Shown here: in pieces, positions 24,092 to 33,786 of the stretch
How the letters are laid out: every line of letters begins with the position of its first letter
Position numbering within the stretch: position 1 is the first letter of the stretch
From: CAYYFX01 sp964571855
GTDB taxonomy: Bacteria > ARS69
DNA length: 64,000 nt
Assembly (NCBI GenBank): GCA_964571855.1
Contig: CAZNDO010000001.1
Location: 874,874-938,873 of the forward strand
Reading direction: 5' to 3'
The notes under the pieces: model-generated
Database searches by the model: none
Told to the model about the DNA's origin: nothing
What the model saw: the letters and a program-made list of their open reading frames with translations, nothing else
Program-made: the position numbers and the translations under genes

Positions 24092-26335
24092 ATGCAACGC
24101 GAAGCGCGGCGGATGGCCGCTGCGGGGACCCTCCTGCTGTCGATGGCCGCCGTCGCACTGCCCGGCCCGGCCGGGGCGGTCCCGGTCACGTTCCGGGTGC
24201 GGATGGCGCAGCAGACCGCGCTCGGGGCCTTCGATCCTTCGACCGACCTCGTGGACCTCGCCGGCTCGTTCAACGGCTGGGGCTCCCCGGTGGAGCCGCT
24301 CGCGGACGGCGACGGCGACACGATCTGGGAGATCACGCGGGACGGCCTCACGGCCGGGCAGACGATCGAGTTCAAGTTCCGCATCAACGGCCAGTGGGAC
24401 GGGAGCGAGGAGTTCCCGGGCGGCGGGCCGAACCGTTCGTACACGGTGCAGCCGTCCGCGAACACCATCCTCGTCTGGTACAACGACCTCCCGCCGCCGG
24501 CCGGCACCGGCGAGCTGCACTGGTGGAACGACACGGTCTTCTACGAGATCTTCGTGCGCAGCTTCCACGACAGCGACGGCGACGGCATCGGGGATCTCGC
24601 CGGCCTCACGCAGAAGCTGGACTACCTGAACGACGGGGACCCGGCCACCACGGACGACCTCGGCATCGGCGGCATCTGGCTGATGCCGGTGGCGAGTTCG
24701 CCCAGCTACCACGGCTACGACGCGGTGGACTACCGTGCGATCGAGCCGGACTACGGCACGCTCGCGGACTTCCAGGCGTTCCTGGATGCGGCGCACGTGC
24801 GCGGCATCAAGGTGATCGTGGACCTGGTGCTGAACCACTGCTCGTCGCAGCACCCGTGGTTTTCGGCCTCCGCGGCGAACGACCCCGGCTACCGGAGCTG
24901 GTTCCGCTGGTCGGCCACGGATCCCGGCGGCACCGGCCCGTGGGGGCAGCAGGTGTGGCACCCGAACGCGTCGGGCTGGTACTACGGGCTCTTCTGGGGC
25001 GGGATGCCGGACCTGAACTACGACACGCCGGCGCTGAAGACGGAGATGCTGGACACCGCCACGTACTGGCTGGACACGGTGGGCGTGGACGGCTTCCGGC
25101 TGGACGCGGTGCTGTACATCGACGAGGACGGCGGGCAGCTCCAGAACACGCCGGGGACGCTGCAGTTCTGGCAGGAGTTCCGGACGCACATGGACACGGT
25201 GAAGCCGGATGCCCTCGCGGTGGGCGAGGCGTGGACGGCGAGCAGCATCGTGAACCAGTACGTGATCGACGACCGGCTGGACCTCTGCTTCGAGTTCGAC
25301 CTGGCGGGCGCCACGCTGGGCGCGGTCAACGGCGCCGACGCGGGGTGGCTCGCCACGAAGGCCGCGCAGGTGTACGCGCTGTACCCCTTCCTGCAGTTCG
25401 GAACGTTCCTCACGAACCACGACCAGGACCGCGCGTACTCCGTGCTCGGCCAGGACGAGGGCCGTGCGCGCGTGGCCGCCGGCATCTACCTCACGCTGCC
25501 CGGCGTCCCGTTCGTGTACTACGGCGAGGAGATCGGCATGACCGGCACCGGCGCGCACGAGAACATCCGCACGCCGATGCAGTGGTCGACGGCCGCGGGC
25601 GCGGGGTTCACGGCGGGCACGCCGTGGTACCCCGTGAACGCGGACTACCTGGCGAGGAACGTGGCCGTGCAGGAGCAGGATCCGGGCTCGCTGCTGGAGT
25701 GGTACAAGCGGTTGATCCACCTGCGCGGCGCCACGCCGGCGCTGCGTCGCGGCGCGCACCACGCGCTGCAGAGCTCCCGCGGATCCGTCCTCGCCTTCGC
25801 GCGCATCGACGGCGGGCAGTCGGTGCTGTGCCTGGCGAACACGTCGGCGTCGCCGCGGAGCGGGATCACGGTGACCGGCGCCGCGGCGAGCCTCCCGCCG
25901 GGGGAGCGCGCACTCGTGAACCTGCTCGATCCCGCGGACGTGCGCGAGATCACGATCACCGCCGATCACCGCATCCAGGGACTGGACCTGGACGGCCACG
26001 AGGTGGCGGTCTACGAACTCCGGGACTCCACGGGCGTGATCCCCGGCGCCGCGCGGCCCGGACTCCGGCTCGAGGGCGCGAACCCGAACCCCTTCCAGCC
26101 GCCTGCGGCCATCCGCTACGAGCTGCCGCGGCGGGAGCGTGTACGAATCGGCGTGTACGACCTCGGCGGGCGGGAGGTGCGCATCCTGCGCGACGAGCCG
26201 CAGGACGCCGGCGTGTACGACGTCCCCTGGGACGGCACCGACCGGCAGGGCCGCCCGATGTCCGTGGGCGTGTACTTCGTCCGCCTGGAGGCCGGCGGCG
26301 AGACGCGGATCGCGAAGATCACGCTGCTGCGGTGA
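24092..26335 (+). CDS. Secreted GH13 alpha-amylase with starch-binding N-domain and sorting domain
   Basis: 747 residues with a signal peptide. Residues ~30-125 resemble a CBM48/CBM20 fold (LAGSFNGWGSP ... FKFRINGQWD). The GH13 barrel follows with all four conserved regions: VDLVLNH (I), GFRLDA with nucleophile Asp338 (II), VGEAW with acid/base Glu379 (III), TNHDQD with Asp444 (IV). It should hydrolyse alpha-1,4-glucans outside the cell. The final ~95 residues are the sorting domain (ANPNPFQPPAAIRYELP ... KITLLR), so the enzyme is probably surface-attached. It is preceded by kefC without tight coupling. Confidence 0.88.
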   Translation: MQREARRMAAAGTLLLSMAAVALPGPAGAVPVTFRVRMAQQTALGAFDPSTDLVDLAGSFNGWGSPVEPLADGDGDTIWEITRDGLTAGQTIEFKFRINGQWDGSEEFPGGGPNRSYTVQPSANTILVWYNDLPPPAGTGELHWWNDTVFYEIFVRSFHDSDGDGIGDLAGLTQKLDYLNDGDPATTDDLGIGGIWLMPVASSPSYHGYDAVDYRAIEPDYGTLADFQAFLDAAHVRGIKVIVDLVLNHCSSQHPWFSASAANDPGYRSWFRWSATDPGGTGPWGQQVWHPNASGWYYGLFWGGMPDLNYDTPALKTEMLDTATYWLDTVGVDGFRLDAVLYIDEDGGQLQNTPGTLQFWQEFRTHMDTVKPDALAVGEAWTASSIVNQYVIDDRLDLCFEFDLAGATLGAVNGADAGWLATKAAQVYALYPFLQFGTFLTNHDQDRAYSVLGQDEGRARVAAGIYLTLPGVPFVYYGEEIGMTGTGAHENIRTPMQWSTAAGAGFTAGTPWYPVNADYLARNVAVQEQDPGSLLEWYKRLIHLRGATPALRRGAHHALQSSRGSVLAFARIDGGQSVLCLANTSASPRSGITVTGAAASLPPGERALVNLLDPADVREITITADHRIQGLDLDGHEVAVYELRDSTGVIPGAARPGLRLEGANPNPFQPPAAIRYELPRRERVRIGVYDLGGREVRILRDEPQDAGVYDVPWDGTDRQGRPMSVGVYFVRLEAGGETRIAKITLLR

Positions 26336-26368
26336 CGCGGCCCCGCGGCCACGAGGCCGCGAGGCCCG

Positions 26369-26398
26369 TTGACCGCGGGCCGCTCCCGTCCCTACGAT
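26369..26398 (+). promoter_or_regulatory. Sigma-70-type promoter before the kinase-sigma pair
   Basis: TTGACC (26369-26374), an 18-base spacer and TACGAT (26393-26398) match the -35/-10 consensus in five and four positions. The kinase ATG lies 46 bases downstream. Confidence 0.5.
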
Positions 26399-26444
26399 CC
26401 GGGAGTCCGTTCGGCTTCGAGCCACCTACCGCCCAGGACCCCCG

Positions 26445-29258
26445 ATGGACCGCGATCGGTCGTGGAACCGGCTCCGCGAGCTGTTCGACCAGGCGGTGGA
26501 TCTCGACCCCGACGGCCGCCGGCGGCTCCTCGAGCGGGAGGCCGTCGATCCGCTCCTGCGCTCCCGCGTGGAGGCCCTCCTCGTCGCGCACGACTCGGGC
26601 GGGGACATCCTGGACGAACCCGCCGCGCCCGCCGCCGCGGGGGGCGCCCCGGCGCTCGCCGGGGACTCGATCGGCCCGTACCGCCTGCTCGAGCAGATCG
26701 GCGAGGGCGGCTTCGGCGTGGTCTTCCTCGCGGAGCAGACGAAGCCGTTCCAGCGGCGGGTCGCGCTGAAGCTGCTGCGGGCGGACGCCAGCTCCGCGCA
26801 GGTGCTCGCCCGGTTCGAGGCGGAGCGGCAGGCGCTGGCGCTGATGGACCACCCGAACATCGCGAGCGTGTTCGACGCCGGCGCCACGCCCGCCGGGCAG
26901 CCGTACTTCGTGATGGAGTACGTGGACGGGGCGCCGATCACCGACTTCGCCGACGCGCAGCGGCTGCCCGTGGAGGAGCGGCTCCGGCTCTTCCTCCAGC
27001 TGTGCGAGGCGGTGCAGCACGCGCACCAGAAGGGCGTGATCCACCGCGATCTCAAGCCGTCCAACGTGCTCGTGGCCGCGGCCGACGACCGGCCGCAGGT
27101 GAAGGTGATCGACTTCGGCGTGGCCAAGGCGCTCGGCGCGCGGCTGACCGCCGAGACCGTGTACACGCAGCTCGGCATGCTCATCGGGACGCCGGAGTAC
27201 ATGAGCCCGGAACAGGCGGACGCCGGCGCCCTGAAGGTGGACACGCGCTCGGACGTGTACTCGCTCGGCGTGCTGCTGTACGAGCTGCTGGTGGGCGCGC
27301 GCCCGCTGGATCGCGCGGCGCTGCGCGAGGCAGGGCTCTCGGCGATCCTGCGGGCGATCCGGGAGACCCAGCCGCCGCGGCTGTCCACGCGGCTCGCCGC
27401 GCTCGGCGCGGAGGCGGCCGCGGTGGCGGCGGCGCGACGATCGGACGCGACCACGCTCGCGCGGCGGCTTCGCGGGGACCTGGAGTGGATCACGCTGCGC
27501 GCCCTGGAGAAGGAGCCGGACCGGCGCTACCCGAGCGTGGGCGCCCTGGCGGAGGACGTGGCGGGCGCGCTGGCCGGCCGCGCCGTCTCCGCGCACCCGC
27601 CCAGCGCCGCGTACCAGCTCCGCAAGCTCGTGCAGCGGCATCGCGTGGGCGTGGCCTTCGCGGGCACGGTGTTCGTGCTGCTCCTCGGGTTCGCCGTGGC
27701 GATGTCCATGCAGTACCGCGAGCAGCGCATCGAGCGGTTGCGCGCGGAGCGAATGAACGCCTTCCTGCAGACCATGATGGGCAGCGCGAACCCCACGCGG
27801 GCGCGCGGCGCGGACGTGCGGATGCGGGACGTGCTGGACGCGGCCGCGAAGGAGCTGGACGCGCTGCACGACGAGCCGGAGGTGGAGGGCGCCGCCGCCA
27901 TGACGATGGCCTACTCCTACGAGATGCTCTCCGAGCTGGAGCCGGCGGAGGCGCTGGCCCGCCGGGCGATCGCGGCGTTCACGGCGGCGCAGGGCCCGGA
28001 GGGCCGCGACGCGCTCGCGGCGCGGATGCGGCTGGCGTCCATCTTCCGCAGCGGTGGGCAGGCGGACTCCGCCATCGCGCTGCAGGAGCAGGTGGCGGGG
28101 ATCCTCGCCGTGCGCCGCGGGGCGTCGCCGCGCGATCGCGCCAACGCGCTCGGCGAGCTCGGGCGCAGCCTGCAGGACCGCGGCGACTACGACGGCGCGC
28201 TGCAGCGCGCGGAGGAGGCCCTGCGCATCCTGGAGGACGCGCGGCTCACGGACCACGAACTGTACGGCTCCGTGTGGAACGACCTGGGCAAGACGTACCA
28301 GTCGCTCGGGCGGATCCCGGACGCGGAGCGCGCGTACCGGGCGGCGCTCGAGTCGCACCGCCGGCTGCTCGGCCCGGACCACCCCTTCCTGCCGATGGGC
28401 ATGACCAACCTGGCGAGCACGCTGCGCGCGCAGCGCAAGTACGCGGAGGCGGAGACGCTGCTGGCATCGGCGGCCGTGCTGCAGGAGAAGCTGCTCGGCC
28501 CGGAGCACCCGGGCGTGGCCTCGGTCTACAACAGCCTCGGCCTCCTCATGAAGCAGCAGGAGAAGTACGCGGAGGCGGAGAGCCTGTACCGCAAGTCGCT
28601 CGACATCCGGCGGCGCGCGTACGGGGAGGCCGGTCACCCGGACGTGGCCACGTCGCTGAACAACCTCGGGGTCCTGTACCGGGCGCAGGGGCGGCTGGCC
28701 GAGGCGGAGGCGTGCTACCGGGAGGCGCTGGAGGTGTACCGGCGCGCGTTCGGCGAGGAGCATCCGAACATCGCACTGTGCCTGAACAACATCTCGGGGC
28801 TGCTGGAGGACCAGGGGAAGGCCGCGGAGTCCGAGGCCGTGGCACGGCAGGCGCTGGCGATGCGCGAGAAGCTGCTCGGCCCGGACCACCCGGACACGAT
28901 CAAGACCCAGCGCACGCTCGGGATCTCGCTGATGCGGGCGGGAAGGCCGGCGGAGGCGGAGGCGCTGCTCTCCGCGGCGATGGAACGGAGCGGCGCGGAT
29001 TCCGTGCTCGTCTCGCTCGCGGCGGTCCCGCGCGGGGAGTGCCTCGTCACGGCGGGGCGCGCGAAGGAGGCGGAGCCTCTGTTCGCGCGGTGGCTGCCGG
29101 TCTTCCTCGAGCACGGCGGCGGCGCGACCGAGGCGAAGCTCCGCTACCTGGGGCTGGCGGCCGCGAGCAGCCGCGCGGCGGGCCGGGACTCCGCGGCCGC
29201 CGCGTTCGCGGCGGACTCGGTCCGGCTGGCGACATCCGCCCCGACGGGTGCGCCGTGA
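26445..29258 (+). CDS. Transmembrane Ser/Thr protein kinase with C-terminal TPR repeats
   Basis: 937 residues. Kinase domain ~78-375: IGEGGFGVVF 85-94, Lys109, HRDLKPSN 200-207, DFG 223-225, SPEQ 254-257. A membrane helix spans ~401-422. The outer half (~440-900) is a run of TPR units of the kinesin-light-chain type (for example LNNLGVLYRAQGRLAEAEACYREAL, SLNNL and CLNNISGLLEDQGKAAESE). The N-terminal ~60 residues (WNRLRELFDQAVDLDPDGRRRLLE) are the helical lead seen in this kinase class. Its stop overlaps the next gene's GTG (GTGA), so kinase and ECF sigma are translationally coupled. Confidence 0.88.
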   Translation: MDRDRSWNRLRELFDQAVDLDPDGRRRLLEREAVDPLLRSRVEALLVAHDSGGDILDEPAAPAAAGGAPALAGDSIGPYRLLEQIGEGGFGVVFLAEQTKPFQRRVALKLLRADASSAQVLARFEAERQALALMDHPNIASVFDAGATPAGQPYFVMEYVDGAPITDFADAQRLPVEERLRLFLQLCEAVQHAHQKGVIHRDLKPSNVLVAAADDRPQVKVIDFGVAKALGARLTAETVYTQLGMLIGTPEYMSPEQADAGALKVDTRSDVYSLGVLLYELLVGARPLDRAALREAGLSAILRAIRETQPPRLSTRLAALGAEAAAVAAARRSDATTLARRLRGDLEWITLRALEKEPDRRYPSVGALAEDVAGALAGRAVSAHPPSAAYQLRKLVQRHRVGVAFAGTVFVLLLGFAVAMSMQYREQRIERLRAERMNAFLQTMMGSANPTRARGADVRMRDVLDAAAKELDALHDEPEVEGAAAMTMAYSYEMLSELEPAEALARRAIAAFTAAQGPEGRDALAARMRLASIFRSGGQADSAIALQEQVAGILAVRRGASPRDRANALGELGRSLQDRGDYDGALQRAEEALRILEDARLTDHELYGSVWNDLGKTYQSLGRIPDAERAYRAALESHRRLLGPDHPFLPMGMTNLASTLRAQRKYAEAETLLASAAVLQEKLLGPEHPGVASVYNSLGLLMKQQEKYAEAESLYRKSLDIRRRAYGEAGHPDVATSLNNLGVLYRAQGRLAEAEACYREALEVYRRAFGEEHPNIALCLNNISGLLEDQGKAAESEAVARQALAMREKLLGPDHPDTIKTQRTLGISLMRAGRPAEAEALLSAAMERSGADSVLVSLAAVPRGECLVTAGRAKEAEPLFARWLPVFLEHGGGATEAKLRYLGLAAASSRAAGRDSAAAAFAADSVRLATSAPTGAP

Positions 29259-29848
29259 CCGCGCGCGACGATCGGCCGCCCGGGGACGCCGGACCGCCGA
29301 AGCCGACGGAGAAGATGCTGGAGTCGCTGTACACGGAGCTGCGCGAGCTGGCGCACGCGCGCATGCGCCGGGAGCGCGGCAAGACGCTCCGCACCACGGA
29401 GCTCGTGCACGAGGCGTATCTTCGGTTGCGCGGCGACGAGTCGCCCGCCTGGGAGAACCGCGCGCACTTCTTCGCCGCGGCGGCCGAGGCCATGCGGCGG
29501 ATCCTGATCGAGCGGGCGCGCGCCCGCGGGCGGGCGAAGCGCGGGGGTGACGACGACGGCCGGCCGCCGCAGCGCATCTCCTTCGCGGACGTGCCGGTCG
29601 CCGACATGGCCGTGGACTGCGACCCGGACGACCTGCTCGCGCTGGACCGCGCCATCGAGACGCTTCGCCGCAACGATCCGCGCGCGGCCGAGGTGGTCCG
29701 CCTGCGCTTCTACACCGGGCTCAGCCTCGAGGAGACCGCGGAGGCGCTGGGGGTGGCGGTGCGCACCGTGAAGCGGGACTGGACCTTCGCGAAGGCGTGG
29801 CTCCTGGACCGGCTGGGAGAGCCGGGCGGTTCGCCCGGGGGCGACTGA
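29255..29848 (+). CDS. ECF-subfamily RNA polymerase sigma factor (kinase-linked group)
   Basis: 197 residues from a GTG that overlaps the kinase stop by four bases. The pattern LYTELRELAHARMRRERGKTLRTTELVHEAYLRL (quoted in parts: LYTELRELAHARMRRE then TTELVHEAYLRL) marks the ECF group common in Planctomycetes, Acidobacteria and FCB-type lineages, normally encoded beside TPR-kinases. Region 4 is DPRAAEVVRLRFYTGLSLEE and TAEALGVAVRTVKRDW. The target promoters are unknown; the sequence gives no anti-sigma factor, so the kinase is the likely input. Confidence 0.86.
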   Translation: MTARDDRPPGDAGPPKPTEKMLESLYTELRELAHARMRRERGKTLRTTELVHEAYLRLRGDESPAWENRAHFFAAAAEAMRRILIERARARGRAKRGGDDDGRPPQRISFADVPVADMAVDCDPDDLLALDRAIETLRRNDPRAAEVVRLRFYTGLSLEETAEALGVAVRTVKRDWTFAKAWLLDRLGEPGGSPGGD

Positions 29849-29880
29849 CGCGGGGAGGCCGGAAGGGCGGAAGGCTGTCC

Positions 29881-29922
29881 GGATGCATCCGGGCCGCCCC
29901 GGGTGTATCCTGGATCCAGGAT
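29881..29922. promoter_or_regulatory. Two perfect palindromes upstream of the first beta-helix gene
   Basis: GGATGCATCC (29881-29890) and ATCCTGGATCCAGGAT (29907-29922) are perfect palindromes 26 and more bases upstream of the ATG at 29948. The second overlaps a -10-like TATCCT (29906-29911), where a bound repressor would block transcription. Confidence 0.35.
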
Positions 29923-29947
29923 CCGGCAAGATCATCGGGGGTGTTGC

Positions 29948-32900
29948 ATGCGGGGCTTGCCGTGCGTTGCTGCGCTTGCGCTCATCGGTTCCTCGTCCGT
30001 ATCCGCGGTTACCATCCACGTTCCCGCCGATCACACCACCATCGCCGCGGCCCTCGGTGCCGCCATGCCCGGCGACACGGTGCGCGTCTCGTGCGGTCTC
30101 TACGAGGAGACCGGTCTTGTCCTTCCGCGCGACGTGACGCTGCTCGGGGATCCGGCAGACTCGTCCTGCGTCGTGCTCCGATGTCCGTCGCCGGGCCGGC
30201 CCATCCTGCGCCGGGAGGTTGCCTTCGGGACGAACACGATCCGGTGGATCACGTTCCGTGACGGCAACTGCACCGACTACGGCGGCGGAGGCGCGATCCG
30301 CGGTTCCGGCTACAGCACGACGCACATCTCGAACTGCCGGTTCGAGGGGAACACCGCGAACAGCGGCGGGGGTGCGGTGGCCACGGTGTCCTCCATCCGG
30401 GATTGCGTCTTCGTCGGGAATCACGCCCGGACGGGCGGCGCGGCGTCGTCGACCACGATGCAGGTCGTGGGTTGCACGTTCCTCCGCAACCGCGCCACGG
30501 ACTCGGGCGGTGCGTTGCACCTCGTCAGCGGGCTGGTGGCGGACTGCATCCTCGAGGAGAACGTGGCGGAGAACCACGGTGGCGGCGTTCGTGTCTCCGG
30601 CAACGGATACGCGCGCATCGAGGACTGCTTCTTCCGCGCGGACTCCGCGACCTACGGGGGAGGGCTGGCGTACAACGGGTACACGGATCCCGCCCGCTGC
30701 GTCTTCCGGGACAACCACGCGTCCCTGGATGGCGGCGGCCTGTACCTCCAGTCCGCCGTCGTGGACGACTGGTGGCATGACGACATCGTGTACCCCGTCG
30801 GTTGCGCCTCCAGCCGGTTCCTCGGGAATCGAGCCGAGAGACGGGGAGGGGCCATCGCGCAGGGGCTGGGTTTCGGCACGATCCGGGACTGCTCCCTGGT
30901 AGGCAACTCGTCGCCCGACGCCGGGGGGTATGCCGCGGCGCGAGGCGGGAGGATCGAGCGGTGCCTCATCGAGGGTTCTCCCCAGGGAGCCGCTGTGACG
31001 GCGCTCGTTCCCGCGGAGTACCCGTGGGTGGAGTGCTCCGACTTCCACGCGAACGCGGGGGGCGACTGGACGCCCGGCCTGGCGATCTACATCGGCTTCA
31101 ATGGCAATTTCTCGGCGGATCCGCTGCTGTGCGCCTCCTCCGGGGACTCCCTGGCCGTGGCCGCCGCCTCCCCGCTCCTGCCGGAGAACAACGAGTGCGG
31201 CGTCCTCATCGGGGCGAGCGGCGCTGCGTGCGAGTCCCCCGGGGTCGTGGTGACGACCACGCCGCCCGGGCTCACCGTGGATGTGGACGGCGTACCGGTC
31301 GTGGCGCCCGCGGTGTTCGATTGGACCGAGGGGTCGTTCCACACGGTCGGCGTGCCCGACTCCGTGCTGCCGGGCCCCGGCGTGCGCATCCTCTTCCAGT
31401 CGTGGTCCGACGGCGGTGGCGCCACGCACGGCGTCCCGGCCCCGCCATCCCCCGCGACGATTCGTGCGACGCTGGACAAGACCTACCGCTTCACCGCCAC
31501 GGCGGGCGCCGGCGGCACCGTCACGCCGCCCACGGACTGGCACCCCGCGCAGGAGCGCCTCCTCGTCCTCGCGATTCCGGATTCGGTCCATCGACCGGCC
31601 GGATGGGTCGGCACCGGCCTCGGCTCGTACACCGGCGGCGGCACGGGGATCGCGCTCGTCCTGGGTGCTCCGATCTCGGAGCACGCGTCGTTCGAGTACG
31701 ACGGAACGTATCCCGTGACCATGATCGCGGTCGGGGGCGGGACGGTCTCGCCGCCGAGCGGCGAATTCCACGTCGGCGACGACGTGGAGATCGTCGCCCA
31801 GGCCCCTGTCGGCTACATCTTCGACGGCTGGGTGGGAGAGGGCAGCGGCTCGTACACGGGCCCGGACGCCACCGCGGTCATCCGGATCCTCGGTCCGATC
31901 ACGCAGACCGCCACGTTCCGGAACGTCGGCTTCGTGCCCGTGGTCGTTCAGGCCTGGGGCGGCGGCACCGTCGAGCCGGCGAGCGGGGACTACCTGCGCG
32001 AGGCGCCGCTCGGGATCTATGCCTACCCGTCGCCCGGCTTCGCCTTCCATTACTGGGGCGGCGACGGACCGGGGTCGTACACCGGCCCCGAGCAGGCCGC
32101 GACCATCCGGCCCATGGGGCCAGTGACGCAGACGGCGTACTTCACCACGGGCACGTTCCCCTTCACGATCACCGCCGGTCCGGGCGGCGTGGTGTCGCCG
32201 GACAGCGGGGATCGCGCGGCGGGTGCCGGACTGTCGATCTACGCCACGCCGTTCAGCGGCTGGCGCTTCCGCGAGTGGCAAGGCACGGGTCCCGGTTCGT
32301 ACTCGGGCCCGCTGGCGAACGCGTCCGTGACCGTGCACGGGCCCATCACGCAGCATGCCGTGTTCGAGCCGGAGGAGACACAGCACGGCTACGAGTTCTC
32401 CGTGAGCCGGAGCGCCACCGATCCGTTCGCCACATCAGGTCCGCCCACGGGGGTGCCGCGAACCCTCTACCTCTGGCTGACCTGCAGCCAGCTCGGACTC
32501 TCGGCGCTCGAGCTCGGCGTGCAGAGCACGATTCCGCTCACGGAGTTCGCGCCCGCGGCGGGCGTGTACAACGTGGGCTCCGGATCGGACCTCCTCCTGG
32601 CGGTCGCCGGCTGCCCCACCGGGAACGACGTGGCCCACGTTCTCGGCTCCTGGACCGCTCTCGATACGGGAGGCGAGGTGTGCCTCGGACCGTCCGCCGC
32701 GAACGGAGTGTTCGCCGCCGTCGATTGCGGGCCACAGCCCTTCGTGTGGCCTGACCCTGTCGCGCGAGGGTTCTCCTCCCTCACGCCGTCGCCGTGCGTG
32801 ACGGGAGCCAACGGGTGCGGCACGCCCGTGTCGCTCGTGCTGAGCCAACTGGAGGCTTCGCCGGGCGATCGGCGGGTCGTGCTGACGTGGACGACCTCGT

Positions 32901-33409
32901 TCGAAGTGAACCACGCCGGGTTCCACGTCTACCGCGGCGAGGGCATGGACGGTCCCTACATCCGTCTCACGCCGGACATGCTGACCGGACGCAGCCCGCA
33001 TCGGTTCGAGGACAGCACCGTGGAAGCGGATCGGATCTACCACTACAAGGTCGGCGCCGTGGAGGTCGGAGGCCACGAGGACCTCTACGGGCCGGTCGCC
33101 GTCACGACCCCGAAGTGGGCTCCCTTGGAGACCGCTCTGACGGGGGCGGTGCCGAACCCGTTCCGGGGGGAGACACGGATCCGCTTCTCCCTCGCGCGCC
33201 CCGGCCCGGCGAAGCTCGTGATCTACGACGTTGCGGGGCGTGCCGTCGCTTCGCTGGTCGACGGCCCCCTGCCGGCCGGCGATCACTCGGTCCTGTGGGA
33301 TGGGCGAACGAGTACGGGGCGCGCCGCGTCCGGCATCTACTTCGCGCGTTTCGATGCGGTGTCGAAGCGTCAAACGGAGCGCATCGTGTTCCTGGGAGGG
33401 AAGCGATGA
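29948..33409 (+). CDS. Large secreted beta-helix surface protein with repeat modules and sorting domain (paralogue A)
   Basis: 1153 residues from ATG 29948, giving a signal peptide (MRGLPCVAALALIGSSSVSA). Residues ~20-400 are a right-handed beta-helix with polymorphic-membrane-protein-like turns (GGGAVATVSS, CVFVGNHARTGGA, CTFLRNRATDSGGA). About 400-760 is a chain of ~70-residue bacterial repeats with G-W-x-G-x-GSGSYTGP cores. A Cys-containing beta region and an FN3-like domain (LTWTTSFEVNHAGFHVYRG) follow. The sorting domain closes it (AVPNPFRGETRIRFSLA ... VFLGGKR). It overlaps the DsrE-like gene by four bases and is paralogous to the protein at 35284. Adhesion is a reasonable guess. Confidence 0.82.
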   Translation: MRGLPCVAALALIGSSSVSAVTIHVPADHTTIAAALGAAMPGDTVRVSCGLYEETGLVLPRDVTLLGDPADSSCVVLRCPSPGRPILRREVAFGTNTIRWITFRDGNCTDYGGGGAIRGSGYSTTHISNCRFEGNTANSGGGAVATVSSIRDCVFVGNHARTGGAASSTTMQVVGCTFLRNRATDSGGALHLVSGLVADCILEENVAENHGGGVRVSGNGYARIEDCFFRADSATYGGGLAYNGYTDPARCVFRDNHASLDGGGLYLQSAVVDDWWHDDIVYPVGCASSRFLGNRAERRGGAIAQGLGFGTIRDCSLVGNSSPDAGGYAAARGGRIERCLIEGSPQGAAVTALVPAEYPWVECSDFHANAGGDWTPGLAIYIGFNGNFSADPLLCASSGDSLAVAAASPLLPENNECGVLIGASGAACESPGVVVTTTPPGLTVDVDGVPVVAPAVFDWTEGSFHTVGVPDSVLPGPGVRILFQSWSDGGGATHGVPAPPSPATIRATLDKTYRFTATAGAGGTVTPPTDWHPAQERLLVLAIPDSVHRPAGWVGTGLGSYTGGGTGIALVLGAPISEHASFEYDGTYPVTMIAVGGGTVSPPSGEFHVGDDVEIVAQAPVGYIFDGWVGEGSGSYTGPDATAVIRILGPITQTATFRNVGFVPVVVQAWGGGTVEPASGDYLREAPLGIYAYPSPGFAFHYWGGDGPGSYTGPEQAATIRPMGPVTQTAYFTTGTFPFTITAGPGGVVSPDSGDRAAGAGLSIYATPFSGWRFREWQGTGPGSYSGPLANASVTVHGPITQHAVFEPEETQHGYEFSVSRSATDPFATSGPPTGVPRTLYLWLTCSQLGLSALELGVQSTIPLTEFAPAAGVYNVGSGSDLLLAVAGCPTGNDVAHVLGSWTALDTGGEVCLGPSAANGVFAAVDCGPQPFVWPDPVARGFSSLTPSPCVTGANGCGTPVSLVLSQLEASPGDRRVVLTWTTSFEVNHAGFHVYRGEGMDGPYIRLTPDMLTGRSPHRFEDSTVEADRIYHYKVGAVEVGGHEDLYGPVAVTTPKWAPLETALTGAVPNPFRGETRIRFSLARPGPAKLVIYDVAGRAVASLVDGPLPAGDHSVLWDGRTSTGRAASGIYFARFDAVSKRQTERIVFLGGKR

Positions 33410-33741
33410 CCTTCCTCTACCTCTGCGCGGACACGATGGGCTCGGGGGACCCGGTGCTGGGCCGGAAGCTCCTCGCGAAGTTCCTGGCGGAGCTCGCCGC
33501 GTCGGACGTGCGCGTGGACCTCGTGGGCTGCGTGAACGACGGCGTTCGGCTCACCACGTCGGATGGCCCCGCGCTGGAGAGTCTCCAGGCGCTGCAGGCT
33601 CGCGGCGCACGCATCGCGTCGTGCGGCACGTGCCTGGACCATCTCGGGTTGCGGGAGGCGCTCCGCATCGGGGAGATCGGCGACATGGCCGGGACCGTGC
33701 AGGTCATGGCCTCCGCGGACCGCGTGATCCGTCCCTGCTGA
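33406..33741 (+). CDS. DsrE/YedF-like small sulfur-relay family protein
   Basis: 111 residues. The pattern matches the C-terminal DsrE-type domain of YedF proteins: LCADTMGSGDPVLGRKLL (~6-23), CVNDGVRLTTSDGPALESL (~42-60) and RIASCGTCLDHLGL (~69-82) with Cys73 and Cys76. The TusA-like N-terminal half of full YedF is absent. It is predicted to be cytosolic and to act in sulfur or selenium transfer. The ATG overlaps the stop of a secreted beta-helix protein (ATGA), an unexpected pairing. The stop is followed by a terminator-like hairpin. Confidence 0.78.
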   Translation: MTFLYLCADTMGSGDPVLGRKLLAKFLAELAASDVRVDLVGCVNDGVRLTTSDGPALESLQALQARGARIASCGTCLDHLGLREALRIGEIGDMAGTVQVMASADRVIRPC

Positions 33742-33786
33742 GTCCGGGCCCGCCGGCCCCGCGGGGTCCCCGGTGGTCCCGCGGCA

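Noticed and set aside
33730..33760. Possible selenocysteine read-through at the TGA after the terminal Cys of the YedF-like gene
   Set aside because: YedF homologues end at the same place, the following sequence encodes nothing recognisable, and the nearby hairpin is terminator-like.
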